Of a stretch of DNA of 18,479 nt, positions 1 through 5,792 are shown piece after piece. The notes beneath the pieces are model-generated. The model searched no databases and was not told where the DNA came from. It saw only the letters and a program-made list of their open reading frames with translations. Where the stretch lies: positions 1 through 18,479 of the forward strand of contig JBDKGV010000041.1 of assembly GCA_039798005.1 (NCBI GenBank). Direction: 5' to 3'. The translations under genes and the position numbers were made by a program. Each line of letters starts with the position of its first letter. Position 1 is the stretch's first letter. Source of the stretch: JBDKGV01 sp039798005. GTDB taxonomy: Bacteria; Fibrobacterota; Fibrobacteria; UBA5070.

Positions 1-162
1 AACATTAGGTTGGTGAAATGGGCCCGCAAGAAGTTCGGTTTTCCGACCCGCGATCAGGCGCAAGCATGGCTTGTGCGCATCAACATGCGCAAGGACCGTC
101 TTTTCTATCACTGGTCGAAAGGATTCGTTGTGAAGGCCTGTCTGTTCCGAAGAGCCGTGTGA
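1..162 (+). CDS. Group II intron reverse transcriptase/maturase, C-terminal fragment
   Basis: Frame 1 is open from the window edge to TGA at 160-162 and encodes 53 residues. They match the C-terminal maturase (X/thumb) region of intron-encoded RTs: a basic helix (KWARKKFGFPT), a tryptophan-containing helix (AQAWLVRINM) and the LFYHWSKG motif typical of the maturase end. The protein would help fold and splice the intron and reverse-transcribe it at new sites. The last codons, reading RRAV, run into RNA domain V (152-185), so coding sequence and ribozyme core share bases. The start lies outside the window, so completeness cannot be judged. Confidence 0.82.
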   Translation, partial: NIRLVKWARKKFGFPTRDQAQAWLVRINMRKDRLFYHWSKGFVVKACLFRRAV

Positions 163-222
163 TGGGAGACTGTCACGCACGGTTCCGTGAGAGGCTCGGG
201 GTGTGACTCCCGGGGCCTACTC
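152..222 (+). ncRNA. Group II intron ribozyme domains V and VI
   Basis: Domain V is 152-185: GAGCCGTG pairs with CACGGTTC, followed by a short bulge and a distal stem capped by a GAGA (GNRA) tetraloop. Its length of 34 nt is canonical. Domain VI is 189-222: GAG/CTC at the base, then AGGC/GCCT, leaving A219 bulged as the expected branch-point adenosine, six bases before the proposed 3' splice site. All pairings were read directly. The intact core suggests the intron 3' half is not decayed. Confidence 0.85.
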
Positions 223-244
223 GATAATCCCGTTTCTCCGTTAT

Positions 245-277
245 CGCGCCTTTTGTTGTTATGCCGACGTAGGCGCG
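245..277. repeat. Inverted repeat just downstream of the intron
   Basis: CGCGCCT (245-251) is complementary to AGGCGCG (271-277) around a 19-nt loop. It lies 20 bp after the intron 3' end and before the immunity gene. There is no U-run, so it is not an obvious intrinsic terminator, and no GTTRRRY core was found to call it an integron attC site. Function unknown. Confidence 0.4.
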
Positions 278-355
278 AAATGGTGAGCATGGGGATTCAA
301 TAATTATTTTTCAATCTTATGGCCTTGCATTTGAGCAACAACGGAAAAGAGTAAA

Positions 356-802
356 ATGGAATTGAATTGCGAAAAGAACTGGAAATCTAAAACATTGGAA
401 TGTCTGGAAGGTAGTATCTGGGGAGATCCTGAATATGAAAGTCAATTAGTTTTAACTTGCCATAGTCTTAGGAAAAAACAATTAAAAGACTTTGATATTG
501 AAGATTTGAGAATAATGATTGGGCAAAATATCGGGCTTCGCTTCTTGATGCCCTTGGCAATTGATCGACTAAAGGAAAATATCCTGGCAGAAGGGGATTA
601 TTATGAAGGTGATTTGCTGTCAGCAGTCTTGCAATCAAACCAATCATATTGGAAAGTGGAGTGTGAGAATTGGAGCATAGTCTTAAATATTTTCAATGCA
701 AATATTGCGGCATTAAAAAGCGCAGACACTACGGAACAAATAAAGGATGAATGGTTTGCTGGTTTTTTGAATTTCAGCGCAATCAATCATGTTGGAAAGT
801 GA
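356..802 (+). CDS. CdiI_2-like contact-dependent growth inhibition immunity protein (orphan)
   Basis: A 148-aa cytoplasmic protein recognisable as the CdiI_2-type immunity family. Visible family features are LECLEGSIWGDPE at 14-26, CHSLRKK at 35-41, DFDIEDLRIMIGQNIGLRFL at 45-64 with the IMIGQ signature, and AEGDYYEGDLLSAVL at 78-92. Such proteins bind and neutralise the C-terminal toxin domain of a CdiA, Rhs or related polymorphic effector delivered by neighbouring cells. The start is ATG 356, with a purine-rich GGAAAAGAG about 5 nt upstream. No toxin gene is visible, so it is either an orphan immunity gene or its partner lies upstream beyond the intron. Base composition is clearly more AT-rich than the genes after 2530, consistent with acquisition. 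Confidence 0.82.
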   Translation: MELNCEKNWKSKTLECLEGSIWGDPEYESQLVLTCHSLRKKQLKDFDIEDLRIMIGQNIGLRFLMPLAIDRLKENILAEGDYYEGDLLSAVLQSNQSYWKVECENWSIVLNIFNANIAALKSADTTEQIKDEWFAGFLNFSAINHVGK

Positions 803-951
803 TAGAATCATTTGCTTGTGTGATGGAAGTTGTAACCAGGTTTCATCTTGCTCACAAATTAAATCTGAGATAAAATTTGCAGAATGATTCAAGTGAATTG
901 GTTGCGCATATCGATAAGCTGCTAGGTATTGATTTCTATGCTGTGTTGTAA
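789..951 (+). pseudogene. Possible remnant of a small gene (two out-of-frame fragments)
   Basis: The 333-base gap between the CdiI-like gene and the next gene has no intact reading frame of useful length. It holds two short adjoining pieces. An ATG at 789 (overlapping the CdiI stop) reads 32 codons to TGA at 885-887. One frame over, 877-951 reads NDSSELVAHIDKLLGIDF and ends at TAA, which has the look of an amphipathic helix ending a real protein. A single frameshift near 882 would join them into about 54 residues. It could be a decayed immunity gene, or chance. From 952 to 1120 I see nothing. Confidence 0.22.
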
Positions 952-1135
952 TTGAATTCCTCGCAACCATTGCGTTATTTTGTAGATTGCTCTAATTAAA
1001 AGAATGTAGTTGTATTCGGTATTTCTGTCGCAATTGCTGTTATAAGATTTGTCGTAGATGCGCTGATTGGGATTCTTTCTTCTCAATATGAAAAGAAAAT
1101 TTCGTTGTGTGCGGTAAATATCCACCTAAGGAGTT

Positions 1136-1678
1136 GTGTTGAAAATAAAAGTTCAAAACTGGGCAGTCGTTGTGATTTTCGTTTGCATGTCATCCTTCGC
1201 GAAAAATACAAAAACCATGAAACAATGGGAAAAATGCAGAGATAGAGCTGAATCATCTGTAAACCAAATGGAAGTTGGTATATGGGGTGTTGAAGCAGAG
1301 ATTAAATCAAAATGCGGGGAACCACCTGCGCAGGAGCCAAGTGCATTAACTGGTGCAATTGGGATGAGTCCGTATGACTTGGTTCGTTCAAAAGCATGGA
1401 AGAAAAAATTCTTAGCACTGACGAAATCAAACTATAGTGCTTTTGTTGATCGCTTGGTCATGTCAAGTGGCATAGAATTTGATGGGGCATGGATCGTTGG
1501 TAAAGGTTTTGCGCAGCACTGTGGAGGTTCAGACGAAGCTGCATTTGCGATCAATTCAAATTCTGGAGAAATATTTGCTGTGATGCTAGAAAATGGAAAT
1601 TCAATTACGAAATTTGGATTTTCTTCCATGCAAAGTGCACCGCCATTTCTGCAAACTTGGCTGGAAGGGATTCAATAA
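1136..1678 (+). CDS. Secreted Ivy-like (lysozyme inhibitor-like) protein, unnamed family
   Basis: About 180 aa with an N-terminal export signal: hydrophobic residues 8-22, cleavage plausible after SSFA. The mature part contains SKAWKKKFLALTKSNYSAFV (85-104) and HCGGSDEAAFAINSNSGEIF (128-147). The layout of a helix feeding a strand, a turn with His-Cys and then a strand pair recalls inhibitors of vertebrate lysozyme (Ivy: CKPHDC loop), but the canonical motif is not matched, so this is fold-level inference. A periplasmic protein blocking a peptidoglycan-cleaving effector would fit beside a CdiI gene. The start is uncertain: AAGGAG at 1128-1133 sits only 2 nt from GTG 1136 but 5 nt from TTG 1139, which may be the true start. 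The gene is AT-rich. Confidence 0.6.
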   Translation: MLKIKVQNWAVVVIFVCMSSFAKNTKTMKQWEKCRDRAESSVNQMEVGIWGVEAEIKSKCGEPPAQEPSALTGAIGMSPYDLVRSKAWKKKFLALTKSNYSAFVDRLVMSSGIEFDGAWIVGKGFAQHCGGSDEAAFAINSNSGEIFAVMLENGNSITKFGFSSMQSAPPFLQTWLEGIQ

Positions 1679-1700
1679 TATACTATCTGAATTTTCGCAT

Positions 1701-1716
1701 CCCCGCTGTGGCGGGG
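1701..1716. repeat. Perfect GC hairpin between island genes
   Basis: CCCCGC (1701-1706) and GCGGGG (1711-1716) form a perfect 6-bp stem with a TGTG loop, a GC-rich spot in AT-rich surroundings. It starts 22 nt after the preceding stop codon and ends 39 nt before the next start. No U-run follows on either strand, so a terminator is not supported. It could be a processing hairpin or a scar. Confidence 0.45.
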
Positions 1717-1755
1717 AGCGAGATATGATAAAATGGTTCATATTGGAGGGGAGAG

Positions 1756-2142
1756 GTGAATCGAGATTTGGCCGGAAAATTTGTCAAATACATTGCTCAA
1801 ATGGTGAATCGCCTTGAGTTGCAGAAATTCGTAAGGATAGAGGATGTTGAAAGTGTAAATATTGAATTGGATAATTTTAAAAAGATGATTGCGGATGAAA
1901 ATGGAGTCAATTCCGCTATATATGTTGATTTGGCGGAAATTCGGTTTGAATTAGATGAGCGCTACCTGGTCGGTAGTCTTTCAAACACCTTTTTATCTAT
2001 CCGAAAAGCGATGAATGTGATATCTCTTTTGAAAATGCCTGAATCTAGAGATAAACCCGATGCCGTAAATGAAGGAATTCGGAGATTCAAGAATAATTTG
2101 CGGGAATTTGCAATTCGGCTTGATGGATATGATTGGAATTAA
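1756..2142 (+). CDS. Hypothetical protein, 128 aa, helix-rich, cytoplasmic
   Basis: I do not recognise this family. The protein is charged, lacks a signal peptide or membrane segment, and is dominated by predicted helices: LAGKFVKYIAQMVNRLELQK, then NIELDNFKKMI, EGIRRFKNNLREFAIRL. The start is GTG 1756, supported by GGAGG at 1745-1749 with 6-nt spacing; an internal ATG at 1801 is the alternative. It is AT-rich like the two preceding island genes, on the same strand, 77 bp after the Ivy-like gene, and ends near the compositional border at about 2165. Its position suggests a further immunity or accessory protein, which is inference only. Confidence 0.6.
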   Translation: MNRDLAGKFVKYIAQMVNRLELQKFVRIEDVESVNIELDNFKKMIADENGVNSAIYVDLAEIRFELDERYLVGSLSNTFLSIRKAMNVISLLKMPESRDKPDAVNEGIRRFKNNLREFAIRLDGYDWN

Positions 2143-2223
2143 AAATGGGATGAAGAGAAACGTTCAATTTGGCCCGCCCGCCTGCTGATGGGCGTCACGA
2201 TCAGGTAGGTTTGACGTAAGGCA

Positions 2224-2346
2224 GTGAAGCCCAAATCCCTTCGAAGGATTCATGACTCAGCGTTCAAGAAGCGCGCGGTCCGGGTGGCCCAACTGCGCCG
2301 GAACATGGCGGCGACAGCTCGTCCACCGGGCATTGGGTATCCTTGA
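2224..2346 (+). pseudogene. Possible transposase OrfA-like remnant
   Basis: A GTG-started frame of 40 codons reads KPKSLRRIHDSAFKKRAVRV near its start, resembling the N-terminal segment of IS3-type OrfA proteins (basic run, then F-K-x-x-A-V). It stops at TGA 2344-2346, far short of the usual 90-100 residues, and the ribosome site is poor. No terminal inverted repeats or target duplications were found. It sits at the border of the AT-rich island, where such scraps are common, but the match is short and may be accidental. From 2143 to 2223 I see nothing else. Confidence 0.2.
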
Positions 2347-2361
2347 CTCCCCCCGACCGTC

Positions 2362-2437
2362 GCCCGAATGGGCCAACACCCCGCAGGGCCGGTCTCGATG
2401 CCTGTGGGGCATCTTGGAGCGGCCCGAGGAGGCTTGG
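2362..2437 (-). repeat. Structured dispersed element, copy A
   Basis: One of three related intergenic sequences (others near 9542-9665 and 11011-11106). On the plus strand it contains GCCC-gaat-GGGC (2362-2373), CCAA (2373-2376) paired with TTGG (2434-2437), the conserved ACCCCGCAGG, a long hairpin 2386-2425 (GGGCCG/CGGCCC and GATGCC/GGCATC) and GAGGAGGCTTGG. The minus-strand designation follows the orientation of copy B. The rest of the 391-base gap before mtgA holds only short hairpins, for example CCAAG/CTTGG around 2474-2488. It is probably a mobile or amplified intergenic element or a structured RNA; the function is unknown. Confidence 0.6.
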
Positions 2438-2533
2438 TGAGCCAAGGAAAAGCTGCGGCCAAGCGCGCCTTGGCGACCAGGGCGGGATGAAGGGCCATCC
2501 CGATGGTGGTGGTGCTATCTTTGCCGCCCAACG

Positions 2534-3271
2534 ATGCGAATGCCATTGAGGAAATTGACGGAATTCGTCCTGCGCAGGCGCAGCCTGAAACGTCGCGCGG
2601 CAATGCTTCTGGTCTTCGTGCTCGGGCTTGCCTTTTTCCCGGTGCTGGCATGGCGATTCGTCGACCCACCGCTCACCGGGTTGATGACCAAGCGGCTGTG
2701 GCAGGCGGCCACGGGGGATGCTCCATGGAGGTACCGTCACGATGCCGTGGACCTTGAGGACATTTCGCCAAACCTTGTGATGGCGGTGCTTGCCAGTGAA
2801 GATCAGGAATTCCTGGACCACTGGGGTTTCGACTGGGACGCCATCGCCCGTGCTCGCGTCTACAACCGCACCCACAAACGGACGCGCGGAGCCAGCACGC
2901 TTTCGCAGCAGACGGCCAAGAACGTCTTCCTGTGGGAAAAACGCTCATGGTTGCGCAAGGGATTGGAAGTTCCCTACACCTTCGCCATCGAGCTGCTGTG
3001 GGGCAAACGCAGAATCTTGGAGGCCTATCTCAATTGCGTGGAGTTCGGGCCGGGGATCTACGGCGCTGAGGCGGCTTCACGGCATTATTTCGGCGTTCCC
3101 GCCTCGAGGCTTTCGGTTTCGCAGGCGTGCTTGCTCGCGGCCTCGCTTCCGGCGCCAAGGCGCAACAATCCGGACATCCGGACCGCGTTCCTGTCAGGCC
3201 GTGCAGCCCACGCCGCAGGGCAGATCCCGTTGATGGATCGGCGCAGGATCTTGCAGCGACTGGGGCTCTGA
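2534..3271 (+). CDS. mtgA: Monofunctional peptidoglycan glycosyltransferase (GT51)
   Basis: A 245-aa protein that polymerises lipid II into glycan strands at the outer face of the inner membrane, without a transpeptidase domain. One membrane segment lies at about 22-40. The GT51 motifs appear in order: AVLASEDQEFLDHWGFD (84-100) with catalytic Glu89, RGASTLSQQTAKN (118-130), RKGLE (141-145) with the probable second catalytic Glu145, and EAYLNCVEFGPGIYG (163-177) followed by YFG. The length is normal for MtgA. The start at ATG 2534 has no clear Shine-Dalgarno; ATG 2540 is in frame too. It converges with the next gene with only 5 bp between stop codons, so no terminator fits between them. Confidence 0.93.
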   Translation: MRMPLRKLTEFVLRRRSLKRRAAMLLVFVLGLAFFPVLAWRFVDPPLTGLMTKRLWQAATGDAPWRYRHDAVDLEDISPNLVMAVLASEDQEFLDHWGFDWDAIARARVYNRTHKRTRGASTLSQQTAKNVFLWEKRSWLRKGLEVPYTFAIELLWGKRRILEAYLNCVEFGPGIYGAEAASRHYFGVPASRLSVSQACLLAASLPAPRRNNPDIRTAFLSGRAAHAAGQIPLMDRRRILQRLGL

Positions 3272-3276
3272 ACGCC

Positions 3277-4113
3277 TCAGCGTCCGATGGCGTTCAGGAC
3301 TTCCATGAACGGGTCTTGGGTCCCGCGCCATTCGATCGTCTCGGGCTCGATGTCGTCTTCGCGGCAGTTCCAGAGTGAGCGTTCCAGCGAATAGAGGGAA
3401 TTGGGAAGCCAAGGCAGCAGAGGGCGCATCCAGGGAAAGACGGGGAAGAAGATCAAGCCGGTCTTGCCTGTGCGTGAGCGTGAAAGCACATGCACGGTGG
3501 CTTCTTCCAAGCTCATGCGGGTGGTGCCCAGGATCGTCTCCTTGCGGGGCGGGGCGGGGCGCAGGGCGAGGTCGGCCAAGCGCTGGATGGCCTCCTTGCG
3601 GGCGATCCAGTGGATTCGGCCTTTCAGGCCGGAGGGAACCCAGAAGATGCCGCGGTGCAGGCTGCGAAGCAACGATTCCCCGATGGTCCCGACGGCGAAC
3701 AGGTGGCCGTGCTTGTCCTGACGAACCAATTGGTCGGCCTTGCGCCGCGCGGCCATGACCCACCATTCGGATTCGTACAGGCGACCCGCCGAAGTGAGCT
3801 TGATGACCGGAACTTGATTGGCCTTGTGATTGGCTTCGAGGATCTGGTGGACTTGGCTGGGCTCGCGGTCGGCATGGGTGGACAAGCGAGGATGGGGGAG
3901 CGCCAGCACGATGCGATCGGCATCTTCGAGCGCGGCATGCAGGACATGCGCGTTGGAGATGAAGCCGTAATGGCAACGAAAGCGCAGCTTCCAGTCCTCG
4001 GGCACCCGGCGAGGATCTTGCGACAACAAGGTGATGGCATGGCCTCGGGCAAAGAGCTCCTGGGCCAGACCTGCGCCCAGCTCGGTCGACGATCCGATGA
4101 CCAGGATTCGCAT
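3277..4113 (-). CDS. NAD(P)-binding Rossmann-fold protein (atypical SDR/NmrA-like)
   Basis: A 278-aa soluble protein beginning MRILVIGSSTELGAGLAQEL, a beta-strand and glycine-rich loop (GSSTELG) followed by a helix, with a second strand HAITLLSQD ending in an acidic residue. This is the dinucleotide-binding pattern of extended or atypical short-chain dehydrogenases and NmrA-like proteins. ALEDADRIVLALPHP (61-75) is the usual fourth strand, and a Tyr-x3-Lys-type catalytic pair is not obvious, so it may bind nucleotide without being an enzyme. The C-terminal third (WMRPLLPWLPNSLYSLE) is hydrophobic and unassigned. Its ATG shares one base with the upstream gene's TGA (TGATG), indicating translational coupling. 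Confidence 0.7.
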   Translation of the reverse strand: MRILVIGSSTELGAGLAQELFARGHAITLLSQDPRRVPEDWKLRFRCHYGFISNAHVLHAALEDADRIVLALPHPRLSTHADREPSQVHQILEANHKANQVPVIKLTSAGRLYESEWWVMAARRKADQLVRQDKHGHLFAVGTIGESLLRSLHRGIFWVPSGLKGRIHWIARKEAIQRLADLALRPAPPRKETILGTTRMSLEEATVHVLSRSRTGKTGLIFFPVFPWMRPLLPWLPNSLYSLERSLWNCREDDIEPETIEWRGTQDPFMEVLNAIGR

Positions 4114-4847
4114 CAGACCAGCGGAGCAGCCGGAGGGGTGTTTTCCTCGAGTTCAATGGCTTGCTGACGACGCCTGCGCTCCCACACCCATGTGGCGATG
4201 TTGAGGAGAAGAAGAAGCAATCCGCCCCCTGCAAAGGCGGCAAAGGAGCCCATTCCGGGCAGATAACCGGCGCGAATCGCTAGCAGTTCACCTTCCAGGC
4301 CGCTGACCTGAGGGAACTCGGCCGCATTTTTCAGGTGGGCCACGCCACGGACAACCTCGCGGCGTCGGGTGGAATCGTTCAAGTTGTCCTTGAACTTTTC
4401 GGCCAGCACTTGGATGAGGGCACGGGCTTGGAGCTTGGCGGTTCCGGCATCCTTTTCGGAGGATTGGACCGAAATGTTGTGGTCATCGAGACTTGCCGAC
4501 TGGTGCTTCAAAAATTCGTTGATCACAGGGCCCATGTGGGTGGGCGAGGAGGAGATCACGATGAGGGTGCGGGAGGTGTCCCCGATCGGGTGCGCCGGGA
4601 TCACGGCGTATTCCTCGCCCTTCCAGCCCATGATGTTGTCTTGGCCCAAGCCGGCACGCTGCAGATCGAACACGAGGGAATCTTCGATGGCGACGATCCG
4701 TTCTGTGGACTTCTGATCTGCTGCAACCGGTCGACTTGCAGCCGATGCGTCTTGGAAGAGCGAGACGCTATGCCAAAGCAGGGCTCCGGCGACAACGAAG
4801 AATATCAGACTCAAGGTGCGCCAAAGGGCAAGGAGCTGGGAGATCAT
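4113..4847 (-). CDS. Two-TM membrane protein of unknown function
   Basis: A 244-aa protein I do not recognise. Membrane segments lie at about 9-28 and 201-222, so roughly 170 residues would sit on one side, most likely periplasmic, with a short basic cytoplasmic tail (WERRRRQQA, 221-230). The loop contains IVISSSPTHMGPVINEFLK (96-114) and is rich in helices. TGA overlaps the ATG of the Rossmann-fold gene by one base, so the two are probably made together. No Shine-Dalgarno precedes the ATG; on the minus strand a TACTAT hexamer lies about 15 nt upstream, so a very short leader is possible. The 4848-4950 stretch upstream holds nothing else recognised. Confidence 0.6.
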   Translation of the reverse strand: MISQLLALWRTLSLIFFVVAGALLWHSVSLFQDASAASRPVAADQKSTERIVAIEDSLVFDLQRAGLGQDNIMGWKGEEYAVIPAHPIGDTSRTLIVISSSPTHMGPVINEFLKHQSASLDDHNISVQSSEKDAGTAKLQARALIQVLAEKFKDNLNDSTRRREVVRGVAHLKNAAEFPQVSGLEGELLAIRAGYLPGMGSFAAFAGGGLLLLLLNIATWVWERRRRQQAIELEENTPPAAPLV

Positions 4848-4955
4848 GGGCTAAAGATAGTAGGATCAAGACCTGAAAGCCCGGCTCGGAAGGAAGGATC
4901 TCCCGTGGAGGCACTGGGGAGGGGGCGGGATGCGGATGCCGGAAATGCCCGGAAA

Positions 4956-4998
4956 CGAAAACTCCCTCCGAGGCGTCGCGGCCTGGAGGGAGTTCGTT
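4956..4998 (-). terminator. Rho-independent terminator of satP
   Basis: AACTCCCTCC (4960-4969) pairs with GGAGGGAGTT (4985-4994), continued inward by AGGC/GCCT with one bulged G. On the minus strand the stem is followed by TTTTCGTTT, a U-rich tail. It lies about 30 bp beyond the satP stop codon and should end that transcript before the next minus-strand gene. Confidence 0.85.
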
Positions 4999-5026
4999 TC
5001 ACCCGAAGATCACAAGGGAAACGGGA

Positions 5027-5590
5027 TCAGGAGAGCCAAGGCTTTCCGGCAGGGAGGACATCGCGTCCCCAGAGGTCGGCGAAGATGGCGCGGGCCATCA
5101 TGTACCATGCACCCATGGCGCAGGCGATCAGCACGATGGCGGCGGGCACCTTGAGGGCCGGGAAGCCGAAGTGCTCGAGATCCAGGAGGATGAACCCGAT
5201 CAGGAGCATGGTGAAGGTGTAGGCCATGGCGCCGTGGATCTTGAGCGAGCCGATCCAGAGGATCACCGTGAACAGGGTCCAGCCCACGAGGAACCAGCCC
5301 AAGTCGGTCTCGCCCATGGTCCACCAGCCGTGGGTCTTGCCCAGGAGCATGAGGCACAGGCTGATCCAGAAGGCGCCGTAGGAGGTGAAGGCGCAGTAAC
5401 CGAAGTTGTTGCCGGTGCTCTTCTCCTGCAGGCCGGCGATCAGCTGGGCGGTTCCGCCGAAGACCAAGCCGACCCAGATCACGGGACCCATGCCGAAAAG
5501 GCCCAGGTTGTGCAGTTGGAGCAGGAGGGTGGTCAGTCCGAAGCCTGCCAGTCCTACGACGGCGGGGTTGCCTTGCTTGCCTTGGCTCAT
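5027..5590 (-). CDS. satP: SatP/YaaH-family acetate/succinate transporter (GPR1/FUN34)
   Basis: A 187-aa inner-membrane protein with about six hydrophobic helices. It opens with the family signature NPAVVGLAGFGLTTLLLQLHN close to the N-terminus, followed by GGTAQLIAGLQE, NNFGYCAFTSYGAFWISL and the helix-dense remainder typical of AceTr proteins, which move acetate and succinate with protons. The start is ATG at 5590, not an upstream in-frame codon at 5662, because AAGGAG (plus-strand complement 5600-5605) is spaced 9 nt from it and the usual family N-terminus is short. It is divergent from the pectate lyase and has its own terminator, so it is probably monocistronic. Confidence 0.9.
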   Translation of the reverse strand: MSQGKQGNPAVVGLAGFGLTTLLLQLHNLGLFGMGPVIWVGLVFGGTAQLIAGLQEKSTGNNFGYCAFTSYGAFWISLCLMLLGKTHGWWTMGETDLGWFLVGWTLFTVILWIGSLKIHGAMAYTFTMLLIGFILLDLEHFGFPALKVPAAIVLIACAMGAWYMMARAIFADLWGRDVLPAGKPWLS

Positions 5591-5636
5591 GAGTTTCGAC
5601 TCCTTGAAAGGATGGTTTTGTGGAAGAAACGAGCAA

Positions 5637-5642
5637 AGTATA
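5637..5642 (-). promoter_or_regulatory. Candidate -10 hexamer for satP
   Basis: On the minus strand TATACT (plus AGTATA) lies about 47 bp before the satP start. An upstream TTGGAT is spaced only 14 nt away, shorter than the sigma70 optimum, so the -35 is doubtful. The surrounding 5620-5665 is the AT-richest part of the divergent intergenic region 5591-5792. Confidence 0.35.
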
Positions 5643-5792
5643 TCTGAAAATCTTTTATCCAACCCTTGATTGCAGATCCGGGGTGTTGATCGACCTTCAA
5701 CGGCACCTTTTCAAACCGGTGAACCTGCCACGAAGAGGCTGCGTATTCTCAAAAAGCAAGCTTCAGGAATCACCGATCACTGGGAGAATCAC

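Larger units (their letters stand above)
1..225 (+). mobile_element. Group II intron, 3' end (5' part outside window)
   Basis: The window opens inside a bacterial group II intron, a self-splicing retroelement. Visible are the tail of its reverse transcriptase/maturase, a 34-nt domain V and a domain VI with a bulged adenosine. The 3' end is placed at 225 because group II introns end in A-pyrimidine and A224-T225 lies just after domain VI; one or two bases either way are possible. The 5' exon lies upstream of the window, so the interrupted site and the intron class cannot be decided. Class C is a guess only. The DNA that follows is AT-rich and carries immunity-like genes. Confidence 0.85.

Noticed and set aside
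226..2165. Integron cassette array with attC sites
   Set aside because: Same-strand small AT-rich genes next to a group II intron suggested cassettes, but no GTTRRRY/RYYYAAC core pairs or attC-like folds were found in the gaps.
2362..2437. Known RNA (RNase P, SRP, tmRNA, c-di-GMP riboswitch)
   Set aside because: None of the conserved cores of these RNAs is present; kept only as a dispersed structured element.
5591..5662. Longer start for the acetate transporter at 5662
   Set aside because: The extra 24 residues are not family-like, and a proper ribosome site lies before ATG 5590.
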